A stretch of 64,000 nucleotides of DNA from Haematobia irritans (taxonomy: Eukaryota; Arthropoda; Insecta; Diptera; Muscidae): positions 220,968,537 through 221,032,536 of the forward strand of contig NC_134397.1 of assembly GCF_050003625.1 (NCBI RefSeq), read 5' to 3'. The notes below the pieces were generated by a model that had not been told where the DNA came from, made no database searches, and worked only from the letters and a program-made list of their open reading frames with translations. A program made the position numbers and the translations under genes. This document shows positions 22,840 to 35,600 of the stretch, piece after piece. Numbering within the stretch: position 1 is the first letter of the stretch; each line of letters opens with the position of its first letter.

Positions 22840-23460
22840 TATGTTGTACATAGTTTTTATTTTGCCATTTTCGGGGTTTTTTTAGAAATATATTTTTCCA
22901 TTTGAACTCGATAAAAATTGAAACTTCTCGTAATTTGTAAAACCTTATTAAAAGAACTTCAATGGAAGTGAAAAAGTCAACAGACACAGGTTCAACCGCA
23001 GGGGTGAAATTTTTGAGTTTATTTTTTTATTTTCATTATATTTCCAATAGATTTTCTATTCCTATTTGCGTCATTTAATTATCAAAAATTTATTTTTTGA
23101 CTTTAAATCGCCAAATTCTCATTTTCTAAGGCTGGTGCAAAAGAACTTCATCGGAAGTTGAAAAAAAAGTATGGGATTTTTTTTGTAAATTTCGAGTTTG
23201 ATTTTCAATTTTTATTTAATTAAACCATCAATTGAGATAATTAATATTTTAACTCAAAATGTAAACATGTTCAATCATTTTCATAACTGCCTTTAATTTT
23301 TAATTTGATTAAAATTTTAATTGTATCAGTTAATTTCTTAAATTGACTACATTTTCAGCTGGAAGTCGTGCTCATAGCATAGAAAAATTTGCAATAGTAC
23401 ACTTTTCGTTTAAAATTTCAATTTCATTCGTTTAAACGTAACATAGATGCAATAATCTAT
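22840..23460. repeat. Repeat remnant with B-box-like sequence, 3' flank of FAR-A
   Basis: AAAGAACTTCAATGGAAGTG AAAAAGTC followed by ACAGGTTCAACCGCAGGGGT matches the right half of the element at 36594. The rest is AT-rich with AATTGA words. I see nothing coding. Confidence 0.4.
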
Positions 23461-23568
23461 AAAGTGAAAAAAGATATTGGCAAAACTTTTATAGAATAAT
23501 TAACATAGGTATATTTTTTTAAACATCTATAGAAAAAATCTGTACATATAGAGTAATGCATATAAAAT

Positions 23569-23647
23569 TTAAATAAAAAATATCCATAACAAATATAAAA
23601 TGACGCCAAAACCCAAACCATGCAGAACACAATGAATGATGTAGAAT
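23569..23647 (-). CDS. FAR-A exon 8 (C-terminal hydrophobic tail and stop)
   Basis: The acceptor TTATCTTTACAG is followed by one base that completes Arg468. Twenty-five codons then begin FYIIHCVLHG and end YLLWIFFI, with the TAA at 23569-23571. FAR proteins commonly end with RFY(I/L)xH and a transmembrane stretch, so both frame and stop fit. No AATAAA was seen immediately downstream. Confidence 0.88.
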
Positions 23648-26600
23648 CTGTAAAGATAAAGAAATCAATCAGTTGATATTGTATTTTTGCAGTAGAGATG
23701 AACACGTTTCTTTTTTCGTGTAAAATAAATCTTTTCATGTCGATTTTACAATATTTACCTTTTCCAAATTTTCTTTGCCATCGGTATAGTATCGGATTTC
23801 TCTTTGTTCAAATGTTCTCGTAAACCAGCAGCAACTTTTGCAAAATATTCATTCCATTGCAATGATGCCATATCAAAATTATATATTTTACGATCTTCGG
23901 GTGTCATACTTTCCCAAATTGTTCTTGTATTCGATGTTTCAAAGCTAAAATCGCGCGTTATAAAATATCGAAGATAATCCGCCAATTCAAACATTTTGTT
24001 ATTTAGCTTTCTCATTCTGTAATAAAAAATATATATAATTATTTTTTATTGTAATATATTTCCTAAGTAATATCTTCCAGACCTGGGTTGCTTTTGCATA
24101 AGCCATGAAATGCCATCTAAAATGTAGGCCGGAACAGTTTGATAAACAAAGGCCATAAAATTGAATAAATACTTATTTTTAATAAAAAACATAAAAGGAT
24201 GCCAAATCATAGTCGATAATGGTGCATGACTTAGATGGATTTTCATATATTTCCAATATGTGCCCCACACGATGGTATTCGCGTTTTCTGGTACTAAGTT
24301 ATAAATTGGTGGTTGTTTTGAGGTTCTGGAAAAAATTTTATATATATATTTTTTTATATACATATACTATTACGTAGGTATATTTTCTTAAATTCATATA
24401 AAATATGATGCTGAAAACAACTGAGTAAAAACCTAACCTATAAAAAATACTACGTGTTTTCCAAGCACTGTATCTCTATTTATGTGAGGCCAACTGTCGT
24501 TCGCTAACGTTGACGCCGACGTGGACGCGTTAGTATGAACAACGTAACTACCACAAGGTAGTCAAAAATAACAAGTATATACGGCCGTAAGTTCGGTCAT
24601 TGCGTAGAAACTTCTACTGAAGAGTATCATCCACAATCGAATTACTTGGGTTGCGGTAACACTTCCCGATGGCAAGGTATCTTAAAACTTCCTAACACCG
24701 TATTAAAATAAAAACGGCCGATTAAATACGTATATAATTAAGTTTAAAGTTTCTATAGAAATAAAATTTTGACAACATTTTCTATAGAAGTAAAATTTGG
24801 AAAACATTTTCTAAAGAAATAAAATTTGGAAAAAATTTTCTATAGAAATAAAATTTTGAGAAAATTTTCTATAGAAATAAAATTTTGAGAAAATTTTCTA
24901 TAGAAATAAAATTTTGCCACACTTTTCTATAGAAATAAAATTTGACAAAAATTTCTATAGAAATAAAATGTTGGCAAAATTTTCTATAGAAATCAAATTT
25001 TGCTAGATTATTTTTGGCTCGAGTGGCAACCACGATTCTGAACCGATATGGACCAATTTTTGTGTGATTGGGGATCGGCTATATATAACTATAGACCGAT
25101 ATGGACCAATTTTGGCATGGTTATTAGCGGCCATATACTAACACCACGTTGCAAATTTCAATCGGATCGGATGAATTTTGCTCGTCCAAGAGGCTCCGGA
25201 GTTCAAATCTGGGGATCGGTTTATATGGGGGCTATATATAATTATGGACTGATATGGACACATTTTTGAATAGTTGTTAGAGACCAAATACTAACACCAC
25301 GTAACAAATTTCAACCGGATCGGATGAAATTTGCTTCTCTTAGAGGCTCCGCAAACCAAATCGGTGGATCGGTTTATATGGGGACTATATATAATTATGG
25401 ACCGATGTGGACCAATTTTTGCAAGGTTATTAAGGACTATATACCAACACTATGTGCCAAATTTCAGCCGGATCGGATGAAATTTGCTTCTCTTTGAGGC
25501 TCAGCAAGCCAAATCGGGGGATCGGTTTATATGGGGGCTATATATAATTATTGACCGATATGAACCAATTTTTGCATGAGTGTTAGAGACCATATATCAA
25601 CATCATGTACCAAATTTAAGCCAGATCGGATGAAATATGGTTCTCTTATAGGCTCTGCAAACCAAATTTGGGGGTCCGTTTATATGGGGGCTATACGTAA
25701 AAGTGGACCGTATGGCGCATTTGTAATACCATCCGAGCTACATCAATAACAACTACTTGTGCCAAGTTTCAAGCCGATAGTTTGTTTCGTTCGGAAGTTA
25801 GCGTGATTTCAACAGACGGACGGACGGACATGCTCAGATCGACTCAGAATTTCACCACGACCCAGAATAGATATACTTTATGCACTGAAAAAAATATTGT
25901 CGTGAGGTCAAAGATTTCATGTCTTTAAAATACAAATGCAAATTTTGCTTACAATAGAAGACGCATTTCTCTAATATAAAGTTTTTCCTTGTCCAGAAGT
26001 CGATAAACTTTTCAATGAAGTCGTATTGTCCTTATAATTAAGCGATTTGACCTAAAAATGGGTATCATAACATGGAAGAAAAAATGTTTGGCTTTAATAA
26101 TTCAGAAAAGTTCTTTAAATTTAATGAAATTGTCTTTAAATTTGTTGTCTTTTTGCATCTTGACTACAAAGCAAAAAATCGTTCAAATATAGGACATGTT
26201 TTTCAAAACTTTATTTTAAAGACGTTTTTTACTTGAAACTTAGCATAATTTCTACTGGAAGTCGAATCTTAATTTGGAAAATAAAGTTGTCGTTAACTCG
26301 TATTTAAAGGACTTTGATAGCATATGAAGAAAAAAGATGAGAAAGTGAAAAATTAAAATTTTCTTCCTAGAAGCAAGTACACAAAACCCAAATTTAAAAG
26401 AGAACTGTGTCTTTAAAGTATCCCTACTTGTATTCTCCGCTTCTTTGGCTCGGAATCAATACCAAAATTTTTAAAGTAAAGACAAAATCTTTGGAACCGG
26501 GTATGCTTTTTTTTCAGTGTGGGATCTTAGAGCAATATTTCGAAGTGTTACAAACGGAATGACAAAGTTAATATACCCCCATCCTATGGTGGAGGGTATA

Positions 26601-29600
26601 AAAATATGCGAAATATTGAAATCTTAAGCAACTTTTAGGCAACTCCGCAAAAGTTCAATATTTAAAGCAAATCAGGGTAAAACTCTAGCTTCTGAAGCCA
26701 TATAAGTACATTTCAGGTGAAAGATATATATGGGAGATATATCTAAATCTGAACCCATATCTAAATGTGAACCGATTTCCAAAATCAAAAGGTTTCTTTT
26801 CTTATCCAAAATAGATACTTGTGCTATATTTGAAATTGATTGGATCAAAAACGTGACTTAGACTTTGATTACAAAAATGTGTTCACGGATAGAAGGACTG
26901 ACGGACAGACGGAAAGAAAAAACCTTTAGCGTATATACCTTTCAGCTAATGCAGTATGCCATGCAAGTGCCATAATCATATTAACACAAAAATCTATTGG
27001 AACAAATGCTGCTCGTGTTGACGGAGATCCTTTTAGAACTCTTAGGAAACCATTGCCCGTGCAATATGTAGCTCCAATACCACCTTGCATATTATCAATC
27101 CATCCGGGAATGGGTTCCTCCCATGTTGGATATACTGGAAAAAAAGACAATAGCAAAAATTCACATTATTTATATTCTTTTACCTACTACTGCGGCACTT
27201 TTCTTGGAATAAAGTGGGATTACCCTTAATCTCATAACAAATTCAAGTTATACCATTTTTTACCCTGCACCATAGGATGAGTGTATATAAAATTTACCAT
27301 TGAGTTTGTAGCACATCACACCCAGAAAAAAGTGACCCCTTCTTTAAGTTAAAATGAACTCATTGTGAAGAAAGTTGAACTTCGTATAGCGCCAAAGCCA
27401 TTTTTATTTGTTTGAGCGATGTGATTTTCGTAGAAATTAGGAATAATGTATTCCATATATTAGTTAACATTTTCCTATATTTATGTACCACTATACTACA
27501 GAATGAAAAAATTTAACTAATTTGAATTCATATATGGAATGATTTTATTGAAATTTGTTCATTCATTTCGACAAATCTTACACATTTGTGGTAAAACTTT
27601 TACTTCATAATTAGAACTGCTTACCTTCGTTTTTAAATACAATTTTATTTATTTCTATAAGCAACTTTATCTTCAATAAAAGACATGTTTTATTAATATA
27701 TGGAATATATTTATTAAGAATCAACAGCATCGAATCTCTTTAGTTTATTATTCCACTATTTCCAATTTCCGTGTGATATTATCAACTGTAAAACGCACTT
27801 TTTCTTCTTCTTGTACTTTTCACTTTTAATAAGTTGCTGCCTAACGATTTTGTCCTCCTTTTACAATTTCAATACCTACAAATATAAAAAATCATAAAAC
27901 ATTTTTGTTCCAAAAGGTTAGCGTCGCTGAATAATACCTGATAATTGAAGATTCCAAAATGAAGACAAATGAAAGGGTTGTTATTCTGCTGGTGTTTTCT
28001 TCCTTTATACACTATCACGAACATTGATAGATTTATTTTTAAAAACGAAAATTTTTCTCACTAATTTAAAATAACAAATATTTTATATATTTTATTTGTT
28101 ATTTATTATATTATTTTACCATATTATTTTTTAACAATCTCTCCGTATACCAAAACAACGCGATTCCAACTAGAAAAAACAACCGACGCGCAAACATATC
28201 GATTACACCCACGCGCAAACACATCGATTACGATGACAGGTATCGATTACAGGTAGACAATAGAAATTTAGGAAAATTTCCTATATTCTAACAAGTGTGT
28301 TTCCTTAAGTTTTGAAAGGATTGCATACTTCTTAGTACGAATGAACTAAAATATTTTTCTATGCCAAGTGTTGTTCGTATGTATGAAAAACTTTCTATTA
28401 TAAAGGAAGTCGCAATTATCATTTTATAAGAAATTTTACTAATTTTGAGGAAACTTGGTTTTAGTTCGGTTTTTGTTTATTTTTACGAATGCTTTGTTAT
28501 CGGTGAATAAAATTTTCTTTTTCAGTAGTAAATTCTTATACCCAGCGAAGAAAATAGTATGAGTAAAATTCCATGCCTTATTATAGTTAATGAACTATTC
28601 CTAACTGCTTACAGTTTAGGATTTTTTTACTGAAACGAGTAAATTTTATTATTTTTCACAAAAATTTACCTTAATGGAAATAAAATGGATAAACTATATT
28701 GATGAAAATTTTTTCCTTTAGTTTCGAAGGCACTTTTTTCTGGGTGCACATAACGTATATATATTTTGGTTATGAAATTTTGAGTAAAACTAGCGGTGTC
28801 CGTCCGTCTGTGGATATCACGGTAACTTCCGAACTAAACAAGCCACTTGAAATTTGGCACAAGTAGTTCTTATTGATGTAGCTCAGATGACCTATATACT
28901 TGTATATCTTCAATCAAAATACTGTTCTACTTACCAATTCCTGGCCTAAATATACAAAAAGGCAATTGCTTATCTAGATTCTGTATAGCTTCTTCCGTCA
29001 CTGATTTTGTAAAGCAGTAGGTATTAGGGAATTTATCAGTTATCATTGGTGATAGGTAATCCAAAATGTCATCTCCCAAACAGGATTTGGCATCCACCAA
29101 TTGTTTGCTGGTCATACGTAAAGAATCAGTGTAATATCGTTCTTCAGCATGAAGTACCACACAATTTGCAAAAGCACTCGAGACATGTACAAAAGCCTAA
29201 ATGTAAAGAAAGATGTATTGAAAAATTCTCAACTTATTTATATTTTTGGAATGAATCGAGAAAAGATAACCAGATAATTTAGAGAACACTTAAAAACGAA
29301 CATACATTTGTTATATCTGTCAAACTACAGATAACGGTATTTATTTTATTGACAGCCCATTATATTGTTTATAAGGGATCGAAGGCATTTGTGCACACAA
29401 AAAAGTTTTTTCCTCAATCACGAAATTAATTGATCCAATTGATACAACTAATTTTTGTGATTTATTTTTGTTTCAATTAAAAAAATTGTTGAATCAATTA
29501 ATTTTTTAATTGAATATTTTTTAAAACTGAATTGTGTACGAGAAATCCACGACACGACGAGAGACAATCAAATGGTTAACGATTTCAAGATGACTCATGA

Positions 29601-32600
29601 AATGATGCAACATACAGCTAGAGAAGGAATTTGATCACCACAGATATATAACATGTTTGTCGCAATCGTTTTATTTTTCGGAAGCGACAAAAATGTTTCA
29701 TGCTCCCAATTCAATACGAACAAAAAATACTGTTTTTCATATGTTTGAGTGTAAAAATTATATGTTTGGAACTCAAATGTTTTACCACAAAATTTTTAGG
29801 TGAAAGCATACAATGTTCATAAACTAAAGGGTGATACGGTCAAAATTTGGTCAAGGGAAAACGCGTGTAAATCGGTGAAATCGTTTATTTAAAAAATCAA
29901 ATTAAATTTCTTTTTCAAGTTCAATTAGTATAAAATTCAGGAAAAATATTCAGTTGGGCTTTAGCTTTTCCAAATCCGAATTGCCGGGCCTCACGCTTGA
30001 CACCTGCCATCAGATTTTGAACAGCCACCTTGTCCACCTTCTTCGCCGCAGAATGCCAGTTTGCCTTGGACTGCTTCTCGTCCTTAGCAGTTTTTTTGGT
30101 CTTCATTAGGTTCCGCTTGACAATAGCCCAGTATTTCTCAATTGGGCGGAGCTCTGGCGTGTTGGGAGGGTTCTTGTCCTTGGGAACCACCTGCACGTTG
30201 TTGGCGGCGTACCACTCCATGGCCTTTTTACCGTAATGGCAAGATGCCAAATCCGGCCAAAACAGTACGGAACAACCGTGTTTCTTCAGGAAAGGCAGCA
30301 GACGTTTATTCAAACACTCTTTCACGTAAATTTCTTGGTTGACAGTCCCGGAAGCTATGAAAATGCTGCTTTTCAAGCCACAGGTACAGATGGCTTGCCA
30401 AACCAGATATTTCTTTGCGAACTTTGACAGTTTTATGTGCTTGAAAATATCTGCTACCTTTCCCATTCTTTTTGCCGTGTAAAACTCCTGTCCCGGAAGC
30501 TGCTTGTACTCGGCTTTGACGTAGGTTTCAGTCAAACTTCGTCAGCATCGTCGTGTACAGCCTCCGGGATCGCTCTTTGGCCGTCGTATTTTGTTTATCA
30601 TCGCGATTTGGAGTCACTACCTTCTTGTAAGTCTCGTTTTTTGGCTCGATGCACGGTTGTAGACGATACACCCAGCTTATTTGCGGCATCTCGGAGAGAG
30701 AGGTTAGGGTTTCGCTTGAAACTACCGGCAACTCTCTTTGTCGTCTCAGCGGTTTTCGATTGCCCCCCGATCCAGACTTCCTGGCTTTCGACAAACGTTC
30801 CCCAAACACTTTAATTACATTTGTAACGGTTGATTTGGCAACTTTTAGCGAAAATGAGGGGTGTTCAGGTTTTTTAAATGCAAAATTGAAAGAAATACGT
30901 CAAGTTTATATTGACCAAATTTTGACCGTATCACCCTTTTGCATAACATGTTTGGGACATTATGTTAATATGTTACAACATATTATGTTTGGGACATAAA
31001 ATGTTTGTAAATATAATATGCTTGGATGCAAACATATATTAATTTAGAAATAGCCTATAAACATATATGTGTTCAGAAAGAGAGACCTAGAGAGAATGCT
31101 GCAAGTAAAAGAATAGAAGTAACCAATTCGAAATTGAAAATTTCATTAAAATATTTTTCTTCCCGTGTATGCCTAAGGTGAAACATAATATGTTTAAACA
31201 ATACAAACAATATTTTGTTTGGACCAATCCTGAAAATATATATGCTTTAAGCAAAATGTGTTTGGGATATACGTTACAGACGCGATTTTTTTTTAGGCTG
31301 GAGTTGTTCTTGCTGTAGGTCGGATGCTATAGCAAATGGGGCTTGTCGGACCACTATTAGGTGGTTTATTAACTTCTCGAAGAGAAAATTTCATCCTATT
31401 CGATTGAAATTTGGTACGTGAGGCCTTCTAACAACCCTGCCCTCATAAACCCTCAAGAAATCGCTTATGTACACACAAAAAAAATCTGATTCAGTCACGA
31501 AATTAATTGATCCAATTAATTTTTTAATTGAAATGTCTTCAATCACAGAAATGATAGTATCAATTAATAAATTAATTGACGGTCAGTTAAAAATCAATTG
31601 ATCCAATTAAAAAATTAATTGATACTATCAATTTTTGTTTCAATTAAAAAAATTTTTGAATCAATTACATTTTGAATTGAATATTTTTTAAAACTCAATT
31701 AAAATTTTAATTGGAAACATTTTCGTGAAATTTTTTCTGTGTACCATATACTCCCAAAAACACATTCTGCTTTAAGCATAGGTATATATTTTCACGATTG
31801 GTCCAAACAAAATATTGTTTTATTGTTCAAACATATTATGTTTCACCTTAGTCATACACTGGTAGAACAAATTTTTTCATGAAATTTTCTTTGTGTGTAC
31901 ATATTTTTAAAGCACCAATTGCTTACTTCCATATTTGTTAGTTGCAGCATACTCTCTCGGCCTATCTTTCTAAACACATATATGCTTGTAGACAATTTCT
32001 AAATTAAAATATGTTTGCATGCACATATAACATATTATATTTAAAAAAATGTTATGTCCCAAACAAACTATGTTCTAATATTTTAACATATACATATGTC
32101 GCAAAAATACTATGTTAGTTTATGAACATTATATGCTTGCACTTAAAAATAATGTGTTATAATTTTGAGTTCAAACATATAATTTTTACAGCCAAACATA
32201 CACTGAAAAAAATGTTGACCTAATATGGAAGATTATGTAACTTAAATTTTAGGACTCAAAATGTACGCAATGGTAAGGACAAAATTCTTTAAAAGAATGA
32301 CATTTTAATTAAAAGAAAGTTTATAATCCTTGCTTCAAAAATTTTTTTCATTAAGTTTAGGTCACAAATCTTTAAATTTTGCGTCTCTCTGCTGAAGTTG
32401 CAGATCTTTGAAATAAGGCAAATTTTCCTTAAAATAAAGAAAAACATTTTTAATTTAAAGAAATCGTCTTTAACTCAACTCAACATATTGAATTTTTAAA
32501 TTTAAGATAAAAATGCTTCAAATATAGGCTAAGACTTATTTCAAGGATTTGCATCTTTGGTTTAAAATTTTTTTAGCATTAAGAAAACTGTTTTTACTTT

Positions 32601-35600
32601 GAAGTACTTGGCATAATTTGGATTTTGAAATTGGAATTTGTTTGTACATAAATACCTTTATTAATATATCGCAAAAAGAAACTAAAAAAACGAGGATTGA
32701 GATCTGTATCCAATTTTAATTTTATTGATCCTAGATTTAAAGCCAGGGAGGTCCGTAAAAAATGTCTTTATTTTAAAGAAGCCGCATCTTTGGCTCGGAA
32801 TCAATACCAAAATCCTTAAGGGAAGGTCAAAATCCTTGGAACCAAGTAAACTTTTTTTGAGTGTATGAAGAACAGTCCTTTTCGTCCGTATAGGATGAAA
32901 TGTGGCTTCAGATATCCAATCTGGGGGTGGGTTTATATGGGGCCTCTACATATATTATGGACTGATATGTACTAATTTTTTGCATGATTCTTAGAGAGCT
33001 TAACTAATATCATCCATCGAATGTATTTAACTCCCCATTGACATTTGTTTTTTGGGCTAGTGAAGTCACCTCTTTGGGGTATTCCCCCATTTGATGTTTC
33101 TTTTTTTTTCCAACCACTTTAGCTGAGTACTATGTTCAGATTTCAAGCTGAAAATCAGCTTGTTTTCACGGTTACTTTTTTTAATTAATTAATTTAGAAA
33201 TATAAAATTATTTGCAATCAATTCCTTGGATCTTTTCCATCCATTATTTGGCAAGACTTAATCAAAATATAATCGTCTTCATAAATATATTTGTACGTTC
33301 AAATGAGCTTTTTTTGTGGAAAACACGGACATAGTTCTCACCTTTACAGCGTATGCATGTAATTCAACCTTTATACTATTATAATTTCCTTCAAAAAACC
33401 GTCTGTAAATTATTACCATTTACCTTCAAATTTTTCATTTCTTTGGCTAAATTTATAACATCAATTGTTGCCTGAACATTGGTTTGTACGGCTTTGCTAA
33501 GCGGCTCATTAAAGCGGACAGATGCAGCACAGTGGACAATTATGTCGACTCTGTCTATCAGCTCTTGTCGGTCATCGAGTGATATCCCTAATTGGGGTTC
33601 GATACAATCACCTGGCACAGCTTTCACATACTGTTTGTAGAGGGGTCGTAGATTTTGAAGTTTATTGAACAGCTGCATATTAATATCAATATAAAGAAAT
33701 TTAATGCAATTAAATTGAATGGAAACATGTTTTCCAATTTCTTTGTTATTCATATTCATACTCACGGGATCGTTAAATATTTGAATAAAACGTTCCTCAA
33801 TAGTCTTTCCAGGTTTGGGTCGTGCTAAAACGTATATGCGTTGGACTTCGGTTGATCGTAAAATTTTTTCTATCAATGCTGCAATGGTAAAATAAAAAAA
33901 AATAATATGTGACAACTATTGCGAATATAACAAGTAAAGGGTGATTTATTAAGAGCTTGATAACTTTTTTAAAAAAAAAAACGCATAAAATTTGCAAAAT
34001 CTCATCGGTTCTTTATTTGAAACGTTAGATTGGTCCATGACATTTACTTTTTGAAGATAATTTCATTTAAATGTTGACCGCGGCTGCGTCTTAGGTGGTC
34101 CATTCGGAAAGTCCAATTTTGGGCAACTTTTTCGAGCATTTCGGCCGGAATAGCCCGAATTTCTTCGGAAATGTTGTCTTCCAAAGCTGGAATAGTTGCT
34201 GGCTTGTTTCTGTAGACTTTAGACTTGACGTAGCCCCACAAAAAATAGTCTAAAGGCGTCAAATCGCATGATCTTGGTGGCCAACTTACCGGTCCATTTC
34301 TTGAGATGAATTGTTCTCCGAAGTTTTCCCTCAAAATGGCCATAGAATCGCGAGCTGTGTGGCATGTAGCGCCATCTTGTTGAAACCACATGTCAACCAA
34401 GTTCAGTTCTTCCATTTTTGGCAACAAAAAGTTTGTTAGCATCGAACGATAGCGATCGCCATTCACCGTAACGTTGCGTCCAACAGCATCTTTGAAAAAA
34501 TACGGTCCAATGATTCCACCAGCGTACAAACCACACCAAACAGTGCATTTTTCGGGATGCATGGGCAGTTCTTGAACGGCTTCTGGTTGCTCTTCACTCC
34601 AAATGCGGCAATTTTGCTTATTTACGTAGACATTCAACCAGAAATGAGCCTCATCGCTGAACAAAATTTGTCGATAAAAAAGCGGATTTTCTGCCAACTT
34701 TTCTAGGGCCCATTCACTGAAAATTCGACGTTGTGGCAGATCGTTCGGCTATTCATGATGAAATGTCAAAGCATACTGAGCATCTTTCTCTTTGACACCA
34801 TGTCTGAAATCCCACGTGATCTGTCAAATACTAATGCATGAAAATCCTAACCTCAAAAGAATCACCCTTTATATACGACTGGTAAATTCGACCGACCCGA
34901 ATCTTTAATGTATTGTACATCGTTGTAAAAATTCTTCCAGAGCACTTTCGTTGCTGCAAAGTTCCTCAACAATCTAATTTATTTAACAAAACGAATCAAA
35001 ATTCTAAAAAAAAACTTAAAAAGTTGAATAAGTTATCGCATATCCGAGGGGACTAATTTTAGAGGGCTGATCACAGGGTTCCCGCCCACATAGAGTCTCA
35101 AAATTTGGTTCACTACTTGGTCAATATCTCGGCTCTAACAATACATAATTTCAAAGAGCAACCCGTAACCGTTGTAAAAATAACGAAAGCCGTAAGATTT
35201 TATTTAAAATTCAATACAAGCACGATTACCTGTATTTACAAAGTCAAAGGATTACCGTACGGTGCGAGATATCGAAAAGAAGTATATTATATACGGCCGT
35301 AAGTTCGTCCAGGCCGAATCTTATGTATCCTCTACCATGTATTGCATAGAAACTTGTACTAAAGACTGTCCTCCACAATCGAATTACTTGGGTTGCGGTA
35401 ACACTTGCCGATGACAAGGTATCTCAAAACTTCTTTACACCATCTTCTCAATTGTAAATTAGTCCATACGGGGTATATATTAAACAAAAAAGGCCGATTA
35501 AATACGTATATAATTCAATGTGACAACATTTTCTATAGAAATAAAATGTTGACAAAATTTTCTATACCAATAAAATTTTGACAAACTTTTCTATAGAAAA

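Larger units (their letters stand above)
24570..26602 (+). mobile_element. Helentron-like family B element, copy 2, in FAR-A intron 5
   Basis: Head ACAAGTATATACGGCCGTAA, a 29-bp minisatellite at 24755-25010, four to five 153-bp-type monomers (25040-25720), then ACTACTTGTGCCAAGTTTCA, a GACGGACGGACGG microsatellite and the closing hairpin CCCCCATCC...GGTGGAGGGTATAA. A MITE (25883..26519) splits the tail. It is a complete but non-autonomous copy, on the strand opposite to the FAR gene. Confidence 0.72.
29715..31292. mobile_element. ATATGTTTGG-family element split by a DD37E transposon
   Basis: The left part (CTGTTTTTCATATGTTTGAG ... TGTTCATAAACTA) and right part (GCATAACATGTTTGGGACAT ... GCAAAATGTGTTTGGGATAT) together match the uninterrupted copy at 55156..55637. 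The DD37E transposon (29827..30938) sits exactly between them. The leftmost terminus is worn. Confidence 0.65.

Noticed and set aside
22484..22987. 167-codon minus-strand frame
   Set aside because: It crosses the MITE boundary at 22757 and is rich in repeat-derived Phe, Lys and Thr.
33673..33765. In-frame extension linking FAR-A exons 2 and 3
   Set aside because: The 93 bases translate without a stop, but they have GTGAGT and TATGCAG borders and interrupt the FAR alignment, so they are an intron.
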